Assembly: GCA_028554755.1 (NCBI GenBank)
Contig: JAPTOF010000021.1
Coordinates: forward strand, 3,893,501 to 3,957,500
DNA from: Cordia subcordata
Taxonomy: Eukaryota > Streptophyta > Magnoliopsida > Boraginales > Cordiaceae
Direction: 5' to 3'
Length of the DNA stretch: 64,000 nucleotides
The position numbers and the translations under genes were made by a program. Of the stretch, positions 11,851 to 22,779 are shown in pieces. Numbering within the stretch: the stretch's first letter is position 1; every line of letters begins with the position of its first letter. Under the pieces are notes generated by a model. The model saw only the letters and a program-made list of their open reading frames with translations. It was not told where the DNA came from and did not search any database.

Positions 11851-14426
11851 TCACTCTTCTCCATCCTCCTCTCCTATACTCGCCCTATTTATCGCCTCTG
11901 CAACCTTTATAGTGGATTTCAAATTCCCAAATTTCATCTCTAATACCCCCGACCTACAATGGATGATAGCATCTGTGGTGGCAAGGAAGGGGCGACCTAG
12001 AAGAATGGGTGTAGAATGTCTAGAGTTGTGTCCCGAATCCATATCTAACACTATGAAGTCAACAGGGTACACAAACTCACCTACCTGAACCATAACATCC
12101 TTTATCACACCCTTAGGTCTACGCTTAGACCTATCAGCTAGCTGAAGAGTAACATACGTGGGAGACAACTCACCTAGACCTAGCTGCTGATAGACAGAGT
12201 AGGGAATAAGATTCACACTAGATCCTAAATCTAATAAGGCGTGATCAATTTGTGTCTCACGGATCTTACAAGGAATGGTGAAGGCTCCGGGGTCACTCAT
12301 CTTGGGCGGAAGGCCCGAGGTACAAATACTACTCACCTTCTCCGTAAGCCTCACCTTCTTAGGAATTTTCGATGACTTACGTTTCCTTGTACAAAGATCC
12401 TTGAAGAACTTAGAGTAAGATGGGATGGAAGTGATCGCATCTATCAAAGGAATATTAACCTTAAGATCTTTGAGATGCTCTAAAATCTTGAAGAACCTAG
12501 AATCCTCACTAGGTGTAGGTCTCTCTAAAGCGGATGGAAAAGGAACTCTAGGCTCTATACCTCTAGATACATGGGAGTCATCCATAGGCTTCTTTCCCTC
12601 TCTATGTGGTCGGGAAGTACTAATCTCTCCCTGATCTCTAATGGTCTCTTTCTCTCACCAAGACTCTCTCTAGAATTTCCCTCAATACGGCTATCATGTT
12701 GTACTCTAGACTCGGAAGGACCACTAGGTGCAGGCACTGCAGAGTCAACTCCTACCCTATTATCCACTACCCGACCGCTCCTAAGAGTGGTGACAGCTTT
12801 AGCTTGAGCCTGAGGAGGGTAAGTGGTATCGGTGGAGGAACAGGATTGGACTCTAGGGTTTACCTCCGGCTGAGAAGGCAATTTCCCGGGATCTCTAGCG
12901 CTCAATTGACTAGCAATCTGTCCTAACTGTGCCTCAAACCTCGCCATTTGCTGCCTATTTTCTACCAATTCCTGTTGCTGGCTAGCTAATGCCTGTTGCT
13001 GATTCTGAATAAACTGCATTATCTTCATCGTGTCATTGCTAGGAGGTTGGCTACTAGAGGAAGCAGGTAAAGCCTAAGGTTGAGGAGCACTAGTAAGACG
13101 GGGTTGATTCAGATGATAGAAACCTGGGGGATATTGAGGACGGGGTCGCTGCTGAGGTGGAACTTGAGAATGTGAACTAGACTCATGCTATCCTTGTCTC
13201 CAAGAAAATTTCGGGTTGTCCCTCCAACCCGGATTGTATGTGTTCGAGTATGGATTATACTCACAAGAATAACCTTGTGTGGGACATACTTGCTCTTTTA
13301 TGAATTCAGGGAATTGGGATGCTAAAGGGCAAGCCATAGTCTCATGAGATGACTCGGAGCACAATGCACAAACTTCAACAACTAAAGGGGCGGAGGGAGA
13401 ACCTAAAGAACTAGTCTTATGACCCTGGGATGAAATGGACAAAGAAATGAATTGATCTAGTTTATTTGTTAACGCCTCGACCTTAGAGGGTAAGTCTGAA
13501 GAAATTCCAACCTCATTGACACTTCTCTTGTTACCCCCTCGACTAGACCTTTCCATTGCAAAATTTTGAAATGAATTCTCAGCCATCATTTCTATTTTCT
13601 CCCATGCCTTAGTCGGTCTTAAAAGATAGAAACCACTACCGGAGGCGGCATTGACCATTATCCTACTTTGTTCATTTAGGCCTCGAAAGAAGTATTGCAT
13701 TAGGTCATGATTGCCGTATCCATGGTGTGGACATTGTCTAAGAAGATCTTTGAACCTCTCCCAAGCTTTATGAAAAGATTCTAGGTCATGTTGGGAGAAA
13801 GTCATAATGGCAGTCCTAAGATCGGCTGTCTTGGCCATGGGATAAAATTTCTGGAAGAACTTAGATTGAAGCTCAGCCCATGTAGTAATGCACCCATTAG
13901 GTAAGGAGTGTAACCAAGTCCTAGCCTTATCCTTAAGAGAGAAAGGAAACAATCTTAGACGTATGACCTCTTGGGAGACATTAGGGACATGGAGAGTGGA
14001 ACTCATTTCAACAAAATCAGTAATATGATCAAGAGGACTCTAATTGCTTCTCCTGTAGAAAGAGGGAAGCATAGCCAACATATTAGGCTTAATCTCGAAT
14101 TTCGTTCCCCCCAAACCTGGAATTTGAATAGCCGAATTGGGCTCAAAGGTTTCGGGGAGAAAGAATTGCCTAAGAGTGGGTTCCTCATCTATAGGTGGAT
14201 CCGGTCTACGGGGCTCTTGTCTAAAATGAGCTTGGGCTTGATGCCCAATGTGCTCATGAGGTGGAATGGGATTCATTGGGGGATTGGGTGGATTATGAGG
14301 ATGATTGGGATCGGTCATCTCTTCAGGAAGAGCTCCTAAATTCCTGAAACGTCTAGTGATTCTTTCAGGTTCGGGATTAAGAGGAACTAGAGGATTCCTA
14401 AGGGATCTCCTACCACGCATGCACAA
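11851..14426 (-). pseudogene. Athila gag and protease
   Basis: The frame begins at 14426 with a Pro- and His-rich head (NPHNPPNPPMNPIPPHEH-like). It continues with the gag capsid region (VIRLRLFPFSLKDKARTWL, WAELQSKFFQKFYP, QYFFRGLNEQSR), a Cys-rich segment VCALCSESSHETMACPL, and a Gln-rich coiled stretch QQQALASQQQELVENRQQ. After one frameshift near 12585 the aspartic protease follows, with LLDLGSSVNLIPYSVY as the active-site loop and ILLGRPFLAT. Gag contains three in-frame stops, all TAG, at about 14040, 13188 and 13074. Family knowledge: Athila gag-PR has this order. No functional product is expected. Confidence 0.9.
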
Positions 14427-14680
14427 ACTATCGTAACTCCGGCCACTTCAACCCCCGAAAACTTTAATATTCCTACACTACAACAAATAATCCACAATCC
14501 TAAAAAGTCTACTAAAAAAATAAAGTCAAAAGCTGAAATAAACCAACAAGAAGAAAAAAAAAAATAAAACAAGATAATGTGAGCAGCAAACAAAATAAGT
14601 AAAAACTAAACAAACTATAAAGAAAAAGCAAGAAAAGCAACTATCAAAACACACAAGCATAGAATGCAAATCACCATGCC

Positions 14681-14698
14681 TCCCCGGCAACGGCGCCA
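14681..14698 (-). other. Athila primer-binding site (tRNA-Asp type)
   Basis: On the minus strand this reads TGGCGCCGTTGCCGGGGA, the classic Athila primer-binding site complementary to the 3' end of tRNA-Asp. It is a few bases inside the 5' LTR end (14705). Confidence 0.9.
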
Positions 14699-14704
14699 AA
14701 AACT

Positions 14705-16432
14705 TGATGTCTTCTTTCGAGTGCAAGCTTTAAAAGACCCGCAAGCGTACGGATGTGCAATATAGTGTATACCAGTGTAGGTGTCAAACCACAAGGAGGC
14801 GTGAATGATGTGAATGAATTCTATGCTTGGTATCCTAAAAGTGCCAAAGAGAAAGATCTAAACTATATATATTTCTTTTCTTTTGGATTTTGGATTGTCG
14901 GGAGCTCTGTGTAAATGAAATAAAACTAAACTATGAATAAAAACAAATGGAAACGCAAGTTGATTAAGAGGAAACTAACAATTGGAAAGGGATTAGGGTG
15001 ACTTTGGCTTATGAATAGGTAATTCTATGCTCAAATGCTATGGGATTAAGGGATGCTGGCTAACTCTCATAATTGCTCTTAACTAGGTTGCTAATTAGTG
15101 TCCTGATTTCCCCCTAGGACTCGGTGCGGGTCTGTTCCTAGGCGACGTCTCCTAGAGCTACGGCGTTGTCCTTATGACCTAGGGCCTCAAGAGTGACTAA
15201 CTAATTTCCTAGGTGGCTTAGAATGAACCTACGTTAGCACCTAAACCGTTGGCTGGGTTTAAAGCCAAGACCTAGTGTTGCTAAGGTCGACTCAATCTAT
15301 CCTGAAACCTATTGGCTGGATTTAAAGTCAAAGGAGACTTGACCTAGACTAGCCCTAAATTATGCTTCGTCATTCTAAGGTTACTACAACAGGATTTCAC
15401 TTGCTATTGCGTGCAGAAATATGCGCTATTGAAGTTATGCTCGTTACTAGGCATGCTAATACGCATATAGACATGAATAAAAGCACTACCCACTTCATAG
15501 CATTTACATATAAACACATAGACATGAGTATAACATGGATTAGATGTGTTTAGTAACAAACAAACTTCAATTTATATACATGTTATTCATCTAGGCATTT
15601 TATCAAACACATAGACATGAATGAAAGAACACCCAATTAAACAAGACAAATCAAAACATATATATATTCAGCCATCATATCCCATATCATAAGAGTATAA
15701 AATCAATCCATTACATAAATTTAATCACCCTATACAAATCTACTCGAGCATAATGGAAAATAGAATGAAAGAGATATAACGAAACTCCCCTTTCATCCTA
15801 GCTAATCTTGACTGCAGCTTTTGAATAGATTTGCTCCAAAAGATTGTTGAATCCTCTAACTCAAACCTGGTTCTTGATGAAAAATGTGTGAAAAGGGTGT
15901 GTGAGGCGGCTAGAGAATAGGGTTAAGTGTGTGTGAGGTTTAGGTGTGAAGTGCGTGTGTGTCTCCTTGAAAATTCTGCTCCGCATCGGGCTTTATTTAT
16001 AGGTTCGCGCATAGCCGGTCGACCGGCTAGGTCGACCGGCCTCTGGAGTACTCGACCGGCTTTCTACTAGGGCTCTCTGGAGTGGCTGGTCGACCTAGTC
16101 GGTCGACCGGCTTTTGAAGGAGGGTCGTCCGGCTGATTTCCTTCATCCAATTTTTTGTCTTTTCGGCCTTTAGTCTTCTCTCTTAGACCCGTGCATGTCC
16201 TATCTTCATCACATTTCATTGTCCAATCTTTGTCTTAGCCCAGAGTTCACCTAAATCATTGAAAACAAGCAATTAGTGTAGCAATTTATCTCTTAAACTC
16301 AATATGCACATTTGTTTACGCTTAAGCCTATTCCTATCAAAAGTACTACACTAATGCATCATTATAAGCATTCAACACCTCTAAAATATAAGTAAATGGC
16401 AATGCAAACACACACCAAATCACAACTCATCA
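14705..16432 (-). repeat. Athila 5' LTR, complete (1728 bp)
   Basis: Its first 1091 bases (plus-strand order) match the truncated 3' LTR. The remaining 637 bases hold the promoter region. Ends TGATG and CATCA are short inverted repeats, as expected for LTR termini. Confidence 0.75.
15991..16121 (-). promoter_or_regulatory. Athila LTR promoter: TATA box with upstream palindrome repeats
   Basis: On the minus strand CCTATAAATAAAG (plus 15991-16003) is a good plant TATA box. Immediately upstream (plus 16013-16121) the motif GGTCGACCGG or close variants recurs about five times, including the perfect 12-base palindrome CCGGTCGACCGG at 16015-16026. The block is GC-rich in an AT-rich region. I infer an enhancer-like U3 repeat; no binding protein is known to me. 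Confidence 0.6.
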
Positions 16433-17004
16433 TTCGCTATCAAGCCATTACGAGTCACTCCAACATATCATACGAACGAAACAAGGCTTTCATCTTTTTG
16501 CTTATTTAATTTCTTCCACCATGGCCTTAATTTTGTGTATGTCTTCTCTTCCTTTGTCAACACGCCCGTCCCATGCCATGGAATATCTCCTTCTATATCT
16601 TCTTCCTTTATGATTAGGGTCTCTCCTTTCTTTTCTTCTTTCTTCTTTTCTGTCTCTAGAAATCTAAAACCCTCTCCCATCGAGGTCATACACTGGTCCC
16701 TGGCCTATGTCTTGACCAAGACTCTTGGGTTCACCAGTTGCTTTACCTGTCAACCTAGGTTTACATACGATAACCAAGCATGTGGAACTGGATTGCTTTG
16801 GAAGATATTAAAATCAAGTTTGTTCCTCTAGATTCCTTATATGCAAGAACCAAACATGTAGAGCTAGATTGCTTTGGGAGATGTTAAAATCAAGTTTGTT
16901 TCTCTAGATTCTCAATTGGTCACTATCTTCACCAAGGCTCTTCTATCAGCCTGTTTTCAAGAACTGAAGCACAATCTTCATGTCTTGCCTTGCTCAAATT
17001 ACGA
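16433..17004 (+). pseudogene. copia-D pol C-terminal remnant
   Basis: From about 16690 the plus strand resembles the end of copia RNase H. A block with KHVELDC-like and IKFVPLDS-like content occurs twice in imperfect tandem (about 16768-16835 and 16840-16910). It is followed by LVTIFTKALLSACFQELKHNLHVL (about 16917-16985), the usual copia C-terminal motif (T-K-L/P...F..LR..L.V). The reading frame is broken. 16438-16690 shows nothing recognisable. Confidence 0.7.
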
Positions 17005-17173
17005 TGGATATTAGTAGATCAGTGTATAATATATTAAGGCATCTTATTTAAGGTTAAATATGTCAATTATATTACTTGTTCTAGAAGTCATATTTCTTGT
17101 ATTGTAAGTCTTATCCTAGTATATATATATCCATGTAACAACCCTTTGGGGTCTTTTGCTCAATAAAGTTCTG
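17005..17173 (+). repeat. copia-D 3' LTR
   Basis: Direct repeat of 8911-9082, with AATAAA near its end (17162). The start is placed only approximately because the first bases of the two LTRs have diverged. Confidence 0.75.
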
Positions 17174-17272
17174 TAGGGAGGCAATCCATTCATCAAATTA
17201 CTTTTTGAAATTAAAGATAGATTTTCAAAATTTATGAGCTCAAATCTCAAGTGTCAAAGTTAAAAAGTTTCT
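17174..17272 (-). pseudogene. copia-A pre-integrase fragment between two insertions
   Basis: About 100 bases of copia-A are stranded between copia-D and the TRIM array. Minus-strand translation gives HLRF then INFENLSLISK and NGLPP, the region just before the integrase zinc domain. Two Trp codons expected before HLRF are stops (TAA, TGA). It supplies the domain step between 26301 and 8910 and supports one original element. Confidence 0.75.
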
Positions 17273-17477
17273 AAAGCACAATAAATAAATAAACTAATAT
17301 CCTCTCTATAAGCTTAAGCTTTTATATAAGGTGGTAACTCTAATATGATATCAAAACCTAGGTCATGGGTTCAAAACTCATATCCACCCATTTGAAAAAT
17401 AATAAATTGTTCATATGCAAGCTCTAAACAAATCACGGTGGATGTTAACGGGCATGTGAAGTATAATAAATAAGTAT

Positions 17478-17871
17478 TGATCCTATACAGAATCAGATAG
17501 TCTTCTCGTGTCCTTTTCTAGTGAACATGGACCTACAAAACAATAAAGCTAGGCAACAGTATAGTATTGGCCGAAGAGCCTCCGATTCCTAATTGAGTTT
17601 TCCTCTTTAGGGAAGTTTAAGGATGGAATATAGTGTGTAAAGTGGAGTTACCACATTTAGGTATCCAAAAGTCCTTTTTATAGTTTATGGCTAGAGACAT
17701 GTGTCCTGCCAGTTTGGCCTACTAGACGACCATCGAATGAAGTGAGGGCACCATTGGGAGGAACCTTTTGGATAGTTGGTGATGCGGGTCTTCGGGCTTT
17801 GGGATCGAAGCTTCCATGATAAGCGTGAGGCATCCTAGATGAAGCTTAGCCACTTGTTTTATCTCGTACCA
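17478..17871 (-). repeat. Tat-1 3' LTR
   Basis: It aligns along its length with 25661-26053 and, more distantly, with the Tat-2 LTRs. Followed on the right by TTAGCCTCCATTTA, which on the minus strand is the purine-rich tract TAAATGGAGGCTAA preceding the LTR. Confidence 0.85.
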
Positions 17872-18147
17872 TTAGCCTCCATTTAGGGATATGTCGAGTC
17901 CAGATGTCGTCAAATGCTTTCCGATCACACAATTGCGTACTTAGGCATTTTCTTGGGCTCCCAGTGCATGCAACCAAGTTACCTTGCTTTCCCGCGTGTG
18001 CGTGTACGACAGAACGCAATGCGCCTACTTCTACAATAATGGCGCCTCTTGGAAACACGTGACAGAGCTTCCTTTTCAATTGCGTCGTTTCGCCTAACCA
18101 GTGTTTCTACTCATTTTTTGAATTTCAAACGGACTTTAATTACCAAG

Positions 18148-18156
18148 TATAAATAG
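18148..18156 (+). promoter_or_regulatory. TATA-like box for the Tat-1 antisense ORF
   Basis: TATAAATAG lies on the plus strand about 340 bases upstream of the first ATG of the antisense ORF and downstream of a conserved segment shared with Tat-2. The Tat-2 counterpart near 45063 is weaker (TATCAATAG). Inference: an internal promoter reading opposite to gag-pol. Confidence 0.45.
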
Positions 18157-18256
18157 CAATTGTCTTTTTCTTTTTCCATTCTCGTCATTTCGTACATTTA
18201 CATTTCCTTAGTTATTCTTTCTTTAGGTTCAAGTCCATTTTTTTCATTCTTGCTTC

Positions 18257-19798
18257 CTGCAGTCTTACTCTGCTGCTTCCAAGGCTTTTTTCAGTGCAGA
18301 CACCCCTACAACCCTTTTCATTTAAGGATTCGTCCGCCCTTACTGCAAAAAGTTTTTCATCCTTTGTTCATCAAGTATGCTTGTCCTGAACCCAGCTTCT
18401 TATTTTCTTTCGAATCTTTTCCGTCTTTTAGTCTTCCTGTTCTCTTAGTCTCCTTCTTTCCTCTTCTTTTTTTTTCCTTGATATTTGATGTTTGATAATT
18501 ATGGCCCTTTAGGAAATAAAGGGTCTTTACCTCCTAAGTTTAGTCCCGAAGGCTTTAGGGTTAGGGTACTTTTAGATTTGGCCGATATTTTTGACAACCT
18601 AGGTTCCTTAGAGGCTCTTATTCCCTATAGCCCTGATTATTTCAAAGAGGCCCTAGCCTTTACTTTTGGTGCTAACTTTTTTCCTAGACTTTCCTGGAGA
18701 GGAATTTCATTCAATTGCTAATGCCTTAGACATGGACCCTAACTAGAATTCCGCTCCCAGGAAGCTGTTTATACCTGCAGTCTTACTCTGCTGCTTCCAA
18801 GGCTTTTTTCAGTGCAGACACCCCTACAACCCTTTTATCTTAAGGATTCGTCCGCCCTTACTGCAAAAAGTTTTTCATCCTTTGTTCATCAAGTATGCTT
18901 GTCCTGAACCCAGCTTCTTATTTTCTTTCGAATCTTTTCCGTCTTTTAGTCTTCCTGTTCTCTTAGTCTCCTTCTTTCCTCTTCTTTTTTTTTTCCTTGA
19001 TATTTGATGTTTGATAATTATGGCCCTTTAGGAAATAAAGGGTCTTTACCTCCTAAGTTTAGTCCCGAAGGCTTTAGGGTTAGGGTACTTTTAGATTTGG
19101 CCGATATTTTTGACAACCTAGGTTCCTTAGAGGCTCTTATTCCCTATAGCCCTGATTATTTCAAAGAGGCCCTAGCCTTTACTTTTGGTGCTAACTTTTT
19201 TCCTAGACTTTCCTGGAGAGGAATTTCATTCAATTGCTAATGCCTTAGACATGGACCCTAACAAGAATTCCGCTCCCAGGAAGCTGTTTATACCTGCAGT
19301 CTTACTCTGCTGCTTCCAAGGCTTTTTTCAGTGCAGACACCCCTACAACCCTTTTATCTTAAGGATTCGTCCGCCCTTACCGTAAAAAGTTTTTCATCCT
19401 TTGTTCATCAAGTATGCTTGTCCTGAACCCAGCTTCTTATTTTCTTTCGAATCTTTTCCGTCTTTTAGTCTTCCTGTTCTCTTAGTCTCCTTCTTTCCTC
19501 TTCTTTTTTTTTTCCTTGATATTTGATGTTTGATAATTATGGCCCTTTAGGAAATAAAGGGTCTTTACCTCCTAAGTTTAGTCCCGAAGGCTTTAGGGTT
19601 AGGGTACTTTTAGATTTGGCCGATATTTTTGACAACCTAGGTTCCTTAGAGGCTCTTATTCCCTATAGCCCTGATTATTTCAAAGAGGCCCTAGCCTTTA
19701 CTTTTGGTGCTAACTTTTTTCCTAGACTTTCCTGGAGAGGAATTTCATTCAACTGCTAATGCCTTAGACATGGACCCTAACTAGAATTCCGCTCCCAG
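18257..19798 (+). repeat. tandem triplication, 519-bp unit
   Basis: Three nearly identical units start at 18257, 18775 and 19294. Each carries a pyrimidine-rich leader and the same 78-codon frame beginning MMFDNYGPLGNKG. Differences are a handful of bases: for example unit 2 has AACAAG where units 1 and 3 have AACTAG. Tat-2 has only one copy of this segment, so the triplication arose in Tat-1. Confidence 0.95.
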
Positions 19799-20780
19799 TG
19801 GCGTGGCCAAAAACCTAGAAATTCCTCTTCTTTAGGATCAGATTGTTGAAACGAGCGAAATGGCCCAAAATAGTAACTGTGCCGATCCTTTCCCCTTGAT
19901 TGAGAATCACCTATTAAGAGGAGAAAAAGCCACAATGTTCGATCATAAAGATGCCTGGGCCCTCATTGAAGACGAGGATGTAGAGGATGTTGATGTAGAG
20001 GACATCCTAATGGAGTAAGTCCCGGCGATAGTTAGAGCAGGCACCCCATTTAATTGCTTGGTTAGGGAGCCGATACTTGATTCTAGTATCTTAAAGAACA
20101 TCACTCTTTGTCAGGGTGTTCCCAATGACTATATGATTAAGCTCCCTAATCCCCATGAATATGCTTGCCAGGGAGAGGATGGCGAGATAGCATTCTATGA
20201 GGATTTCTTTGCCATGGACCTTAGGTTACCCTTTCTTAGCTTCCTTTGTGATTACTTGAACCACCACGACATCTGTTTCGGTTAGTCATGCCCAAGTGGT
20301 TGGGCAGCTCTTGTCGAGTGGTACTCATACCTTCGGGCAAACTGAATTAAGCCAACCGTTAGACTTTTTTGGTACATGTTTTGCCTCACCCAAAATTGAG
20401 AAAGAGGTTGGTACTACATTGCAGAGAGAAACCACGAGGTGGTCTTGGAAGGAAACCCCACATCTCATAAGGGGAGTGAACTTGGAGTGGTCACTAGTTG
20501 GCCACTAGTCATATTACCCAACTGAAAGAAGAGCTCAAGAATGCTAGGGAGGCTGCAATTCAAGGCTACGCTTAAGTATCAATCTGAGCTCTTTGAGCAA
20601 GCAATTGTACAATTTGAGAGCAACATTAAGGAAGGTGCCAATAAGGTCGTTGAGCTGCTGCAGAAAGATCCTCCTATTGCCCTCGACTTTTTGTTGGATG
20701 TGGTACTAGATGATCTAGTTCCCATTGCCCTCAATACTGGTATTGGAGGGTCGGTAAGTGTTGCTCTCGATCCCTCATAA
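18485..20780 (+). pseudogene. Tat-1 antisense extra ORF (Transposase_28-like)
   Basis: Plus-strand frames: three copies of an N-terminal segment (18485-18721, 19004-19240, 19523-19759); an acidic segment with EDEDVEDVDVED (about 19970-20010); a domain at 20058-20285 with ITLCQGVPNDYMIKLPNPHE and IAFYEDFFAMDLRLPFLSF, continuing past a TAG stop into CPSGWAALVEW; and a C-terminal coiled-coil-like segment at 20541-20780. The central domain resembles the putative gypsy-type transposon domain (Pfam Transposase_28) found in additional ORFs of Tat elements; I judge this by motif only. Function is unknown. Compared with Tat-2 the middle part is deleted. Confidence 0.6.
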
Positions 20781-21412
20781 CGGCATTTGATGCCGCTGCC
20801 AATGTTGAAGAATGGCATAATGAGGAGGTGCCGTCGGTTATCGCTGATGGAGATGCCAGAAGCTCGTGATATGGCCCCTGCTGCTTGATTTTGTGTATTT
20901 ATTTATGATGTGTAATTCTGGACAAATGTTTTATATTTTTTGTTCTTGTTTGTACTAACAGTATGTTATTTTGCATTTTTGGGATAGCCATTTGATGGTT
21001 ATCCTATTCATATATCTCTGCTTTACCTTGCATTCATTAGCATGTTTATCTTTAAAGTTTGTTAGACTACTTGTTTTAGGAGATTCGTTGGTCCCTTAAT
21101 ATTGTTGCGCACCGAGTGTCTGCAACAGAGTACTTTCGATAAAGAATAATTGTTAGAAATCGAACAAGTAACAAATTTTGCAATAGTAGTCATGTTTGTT
21201 GGCATGGAACCGCGATTTGTCATTCATTTATTGAACATTTTCAGTACATAAAAAATTTCATGACGTTTATTGTCAAACATAGTACTTTTTCAAGTGTTGA
21301 GAGTTCCATGCATTCGGGAGTAGCGTTTCATTGCCTCTAGCCAATTTGAAGGTTCCTTGTCAAAGAACCTTCACAACCTAATAAGGGCCTTCCCAGCTCT
21401 TGTCGAGTTTGT

Positions 21413-22351
21413 TCAAGTTACCTTTGGCAAACTGATGCTTCCGTAGGACCATGTCCCTAGGCTGATGTTCTTTGGCTTTACTTTGCCAGTCAAGTGTCGC
21501 TTCAAAGTCTCATTGGTTGCTTCATTCTTGATCCATGCCTCTTTCCGTACTTTATCCAGCAATTCTAACTCAATCTTCAGAACTTCATCATTTTCTCTTT
21601 CTTTGAAGTGTTTCACTCGTAATGTTAGGGATCAGATTTCTATCAGAATCACTGCCTCCAACCTACACGCCATTTTGAATGGTAACTCATTGGTACTGTT
21701 GTGAATAGTAGTTTTGTAGCCCTATAAAACCTCTTGAAGCACTTTGAGCCATAATCCTTTCGCTCCTTTGAGTTTTACTTTTAATCCATGCATAAAGCTT
21801 TGTCAGTAACTTCCACTTAGCCGTTCGTTTGAGAATAGGCCATTGAGGAAAAACATAAATTAATGCTCAATTCTCCATCTTTTTCTCTAAAATACTTTGA
21901 ATCAAACTGCCGGCCATGGTTTGTAATAATGGCCTTAAGGACACCAAATCCGCAGATGATGTTCTTCCACACAAAGCTCTACGTTAACTTATTGGTTATT
22001 GTAGCCACTGCTTCTGCGTCGACCCATTTAGTAAAATAGTTAATGGCCACAAAGGCAAACTTGCATTATGCCTTCTCGATAGGCATTGGTTTGATAATGT
22101 CCATCCCCATTGAGCAAATGGCCATGTACTCGTTATCGTGGTTGGACTGGCAAGCATCAAGTGTTAGATGCTGTCAATTCTCTGGCATCAATCATACTTT
22201 GTGACAATTTCCTTAGATGTTTTTGCAATAGTTGGCTAGTAATATACTTGTCAAATAGCTTTTTGTGCCATGGCTCTTGCCCTAGAGTGATTACCACACA
22301 TTTCTTCGTGCGTTTCCCTAATGATGTATTCCCCTTCTGAATTACTAACAC
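21413..22351 (-). pseudogene. Tat-1 integrase remnant
   Basis: Minus strand: zinc-binding region with Cys/His pairs (about 22340-22170), then MAICSMGMDIIKPMP with the first catalytic Asp (about 22080-22130), FAFVAINYFTKWVDAEAV (about 22000-22060), AIITNHGRQFDSKYF (about 21880-21930) and a C-terminal region to 21413. The second catalytic position reads Asn (ITNHG) where Tat-2 has Asp (ITDHG). Stops and shifts occur throughout. 20881-21412 between the two opposing coding regions shows nothing recognisable. Confidence 0.8.
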
Positions 22352-22779
22352 ATTTTAACAATGGTCCTTCGATGATGCACTTGTATAATTGGTCTTCAAG
22401 GATGATAAACCGTGATGCTCAGTTCACCACTTTCTGTTCATTTCGATCATTCTCTAACAACATTTCTTTTGATAGATTATGGATGATCAGATGCCTCCAG
22501 TTTGTCTCGTTAGTTATGTTGACAGTTGTAATGTTAACCGAAGGGCCCATAACGCATCCATTGTTGATTACTTCTTCCTCTTTGAAGGCAGAAGCGATTT
22601 TTTACAACGCATCAGCCTGGAAGTTGTCTCTTCTCGGGACCTATTGCAATGAAAATAAAAGTTGCCAATGTTTAGTTGACCCGTCTTTTGTACGGTTTCT
22701 TCTTGTTACCTTAGCTTCGAAGGTCTTGTTGGCTTGCCCCTCAATCAGTTGAGAATCCGTATAGGTTTTTATTGTTCGT

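Larger units (their letters stand above)
10008..16432 (-). mobile_element. Athila-type Ty3/gypsy element with deleted pol
   Basis: Orientation is minus: full 5' LTR at 14705-16432, PBS, gag, protease and the beginning of RT, then a truncated 3' LTR at 10008-11098. The PBS matches the tRNA-Asp type used by Athila/Tat elements. LTR ends are TGATG...CATCA. Flanks are TTCGT (10003-10007) and TTCGC (16433-16437), a near-perfect 5-bp target duplication. RT after the first 80 or so residues, RNase H, integrase and the U3 of the 3' LTR are absent. It lies within copia-D. Confidence 0.85.
8911..17173 (+). mobile_element. copia-D: internally deleted copia element
   Basis: Two direct repeats of about 170 bp (8911-9082 and 17005-17173) flank a short interior of about 1.5 kb once the Athila insertion is removed. 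A methionine-tRNA type primer-binding site follows the left LTR, and the right interior ends with the C-terminal motif of copia pol. Most of gag-pol is missing, so it was non-autonomous. It sits inside the pre-integrase/integrase part of copia-A. A clean target duplication was not found. Confidence 0.75.

Noticed and set aside
14705..15795. 1091-bp repeat as the complete Athila 5' LTR
   Set aside because: No target duplication at 15796; sequence beyond it contains a TATA box in the right orientation, and TGATG...CATCA ends with near-matching flanks place the border at 16432.
16535..16831. 98-codon plus-strand frame in copia-D
   Set aside because: It crosses unidentified sequence into the copia C-terminal region in a different frame from its RNase H motif; a shadow frame.
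17340..17400. tRNA-like T-arm sequence GGTTCAAAACTCATATCCACCC
   Set aside because: No matching acceptor stem or D-arm could be paired; it belongs to the TRIM-like interior after a primer-binding-like site.
18257..19798. Triplication as a CRISPR-like or satellite array
   Set aside because: Only three units of 519 bp with coding content and no spacers; it is a local duplication inside Tat-1.
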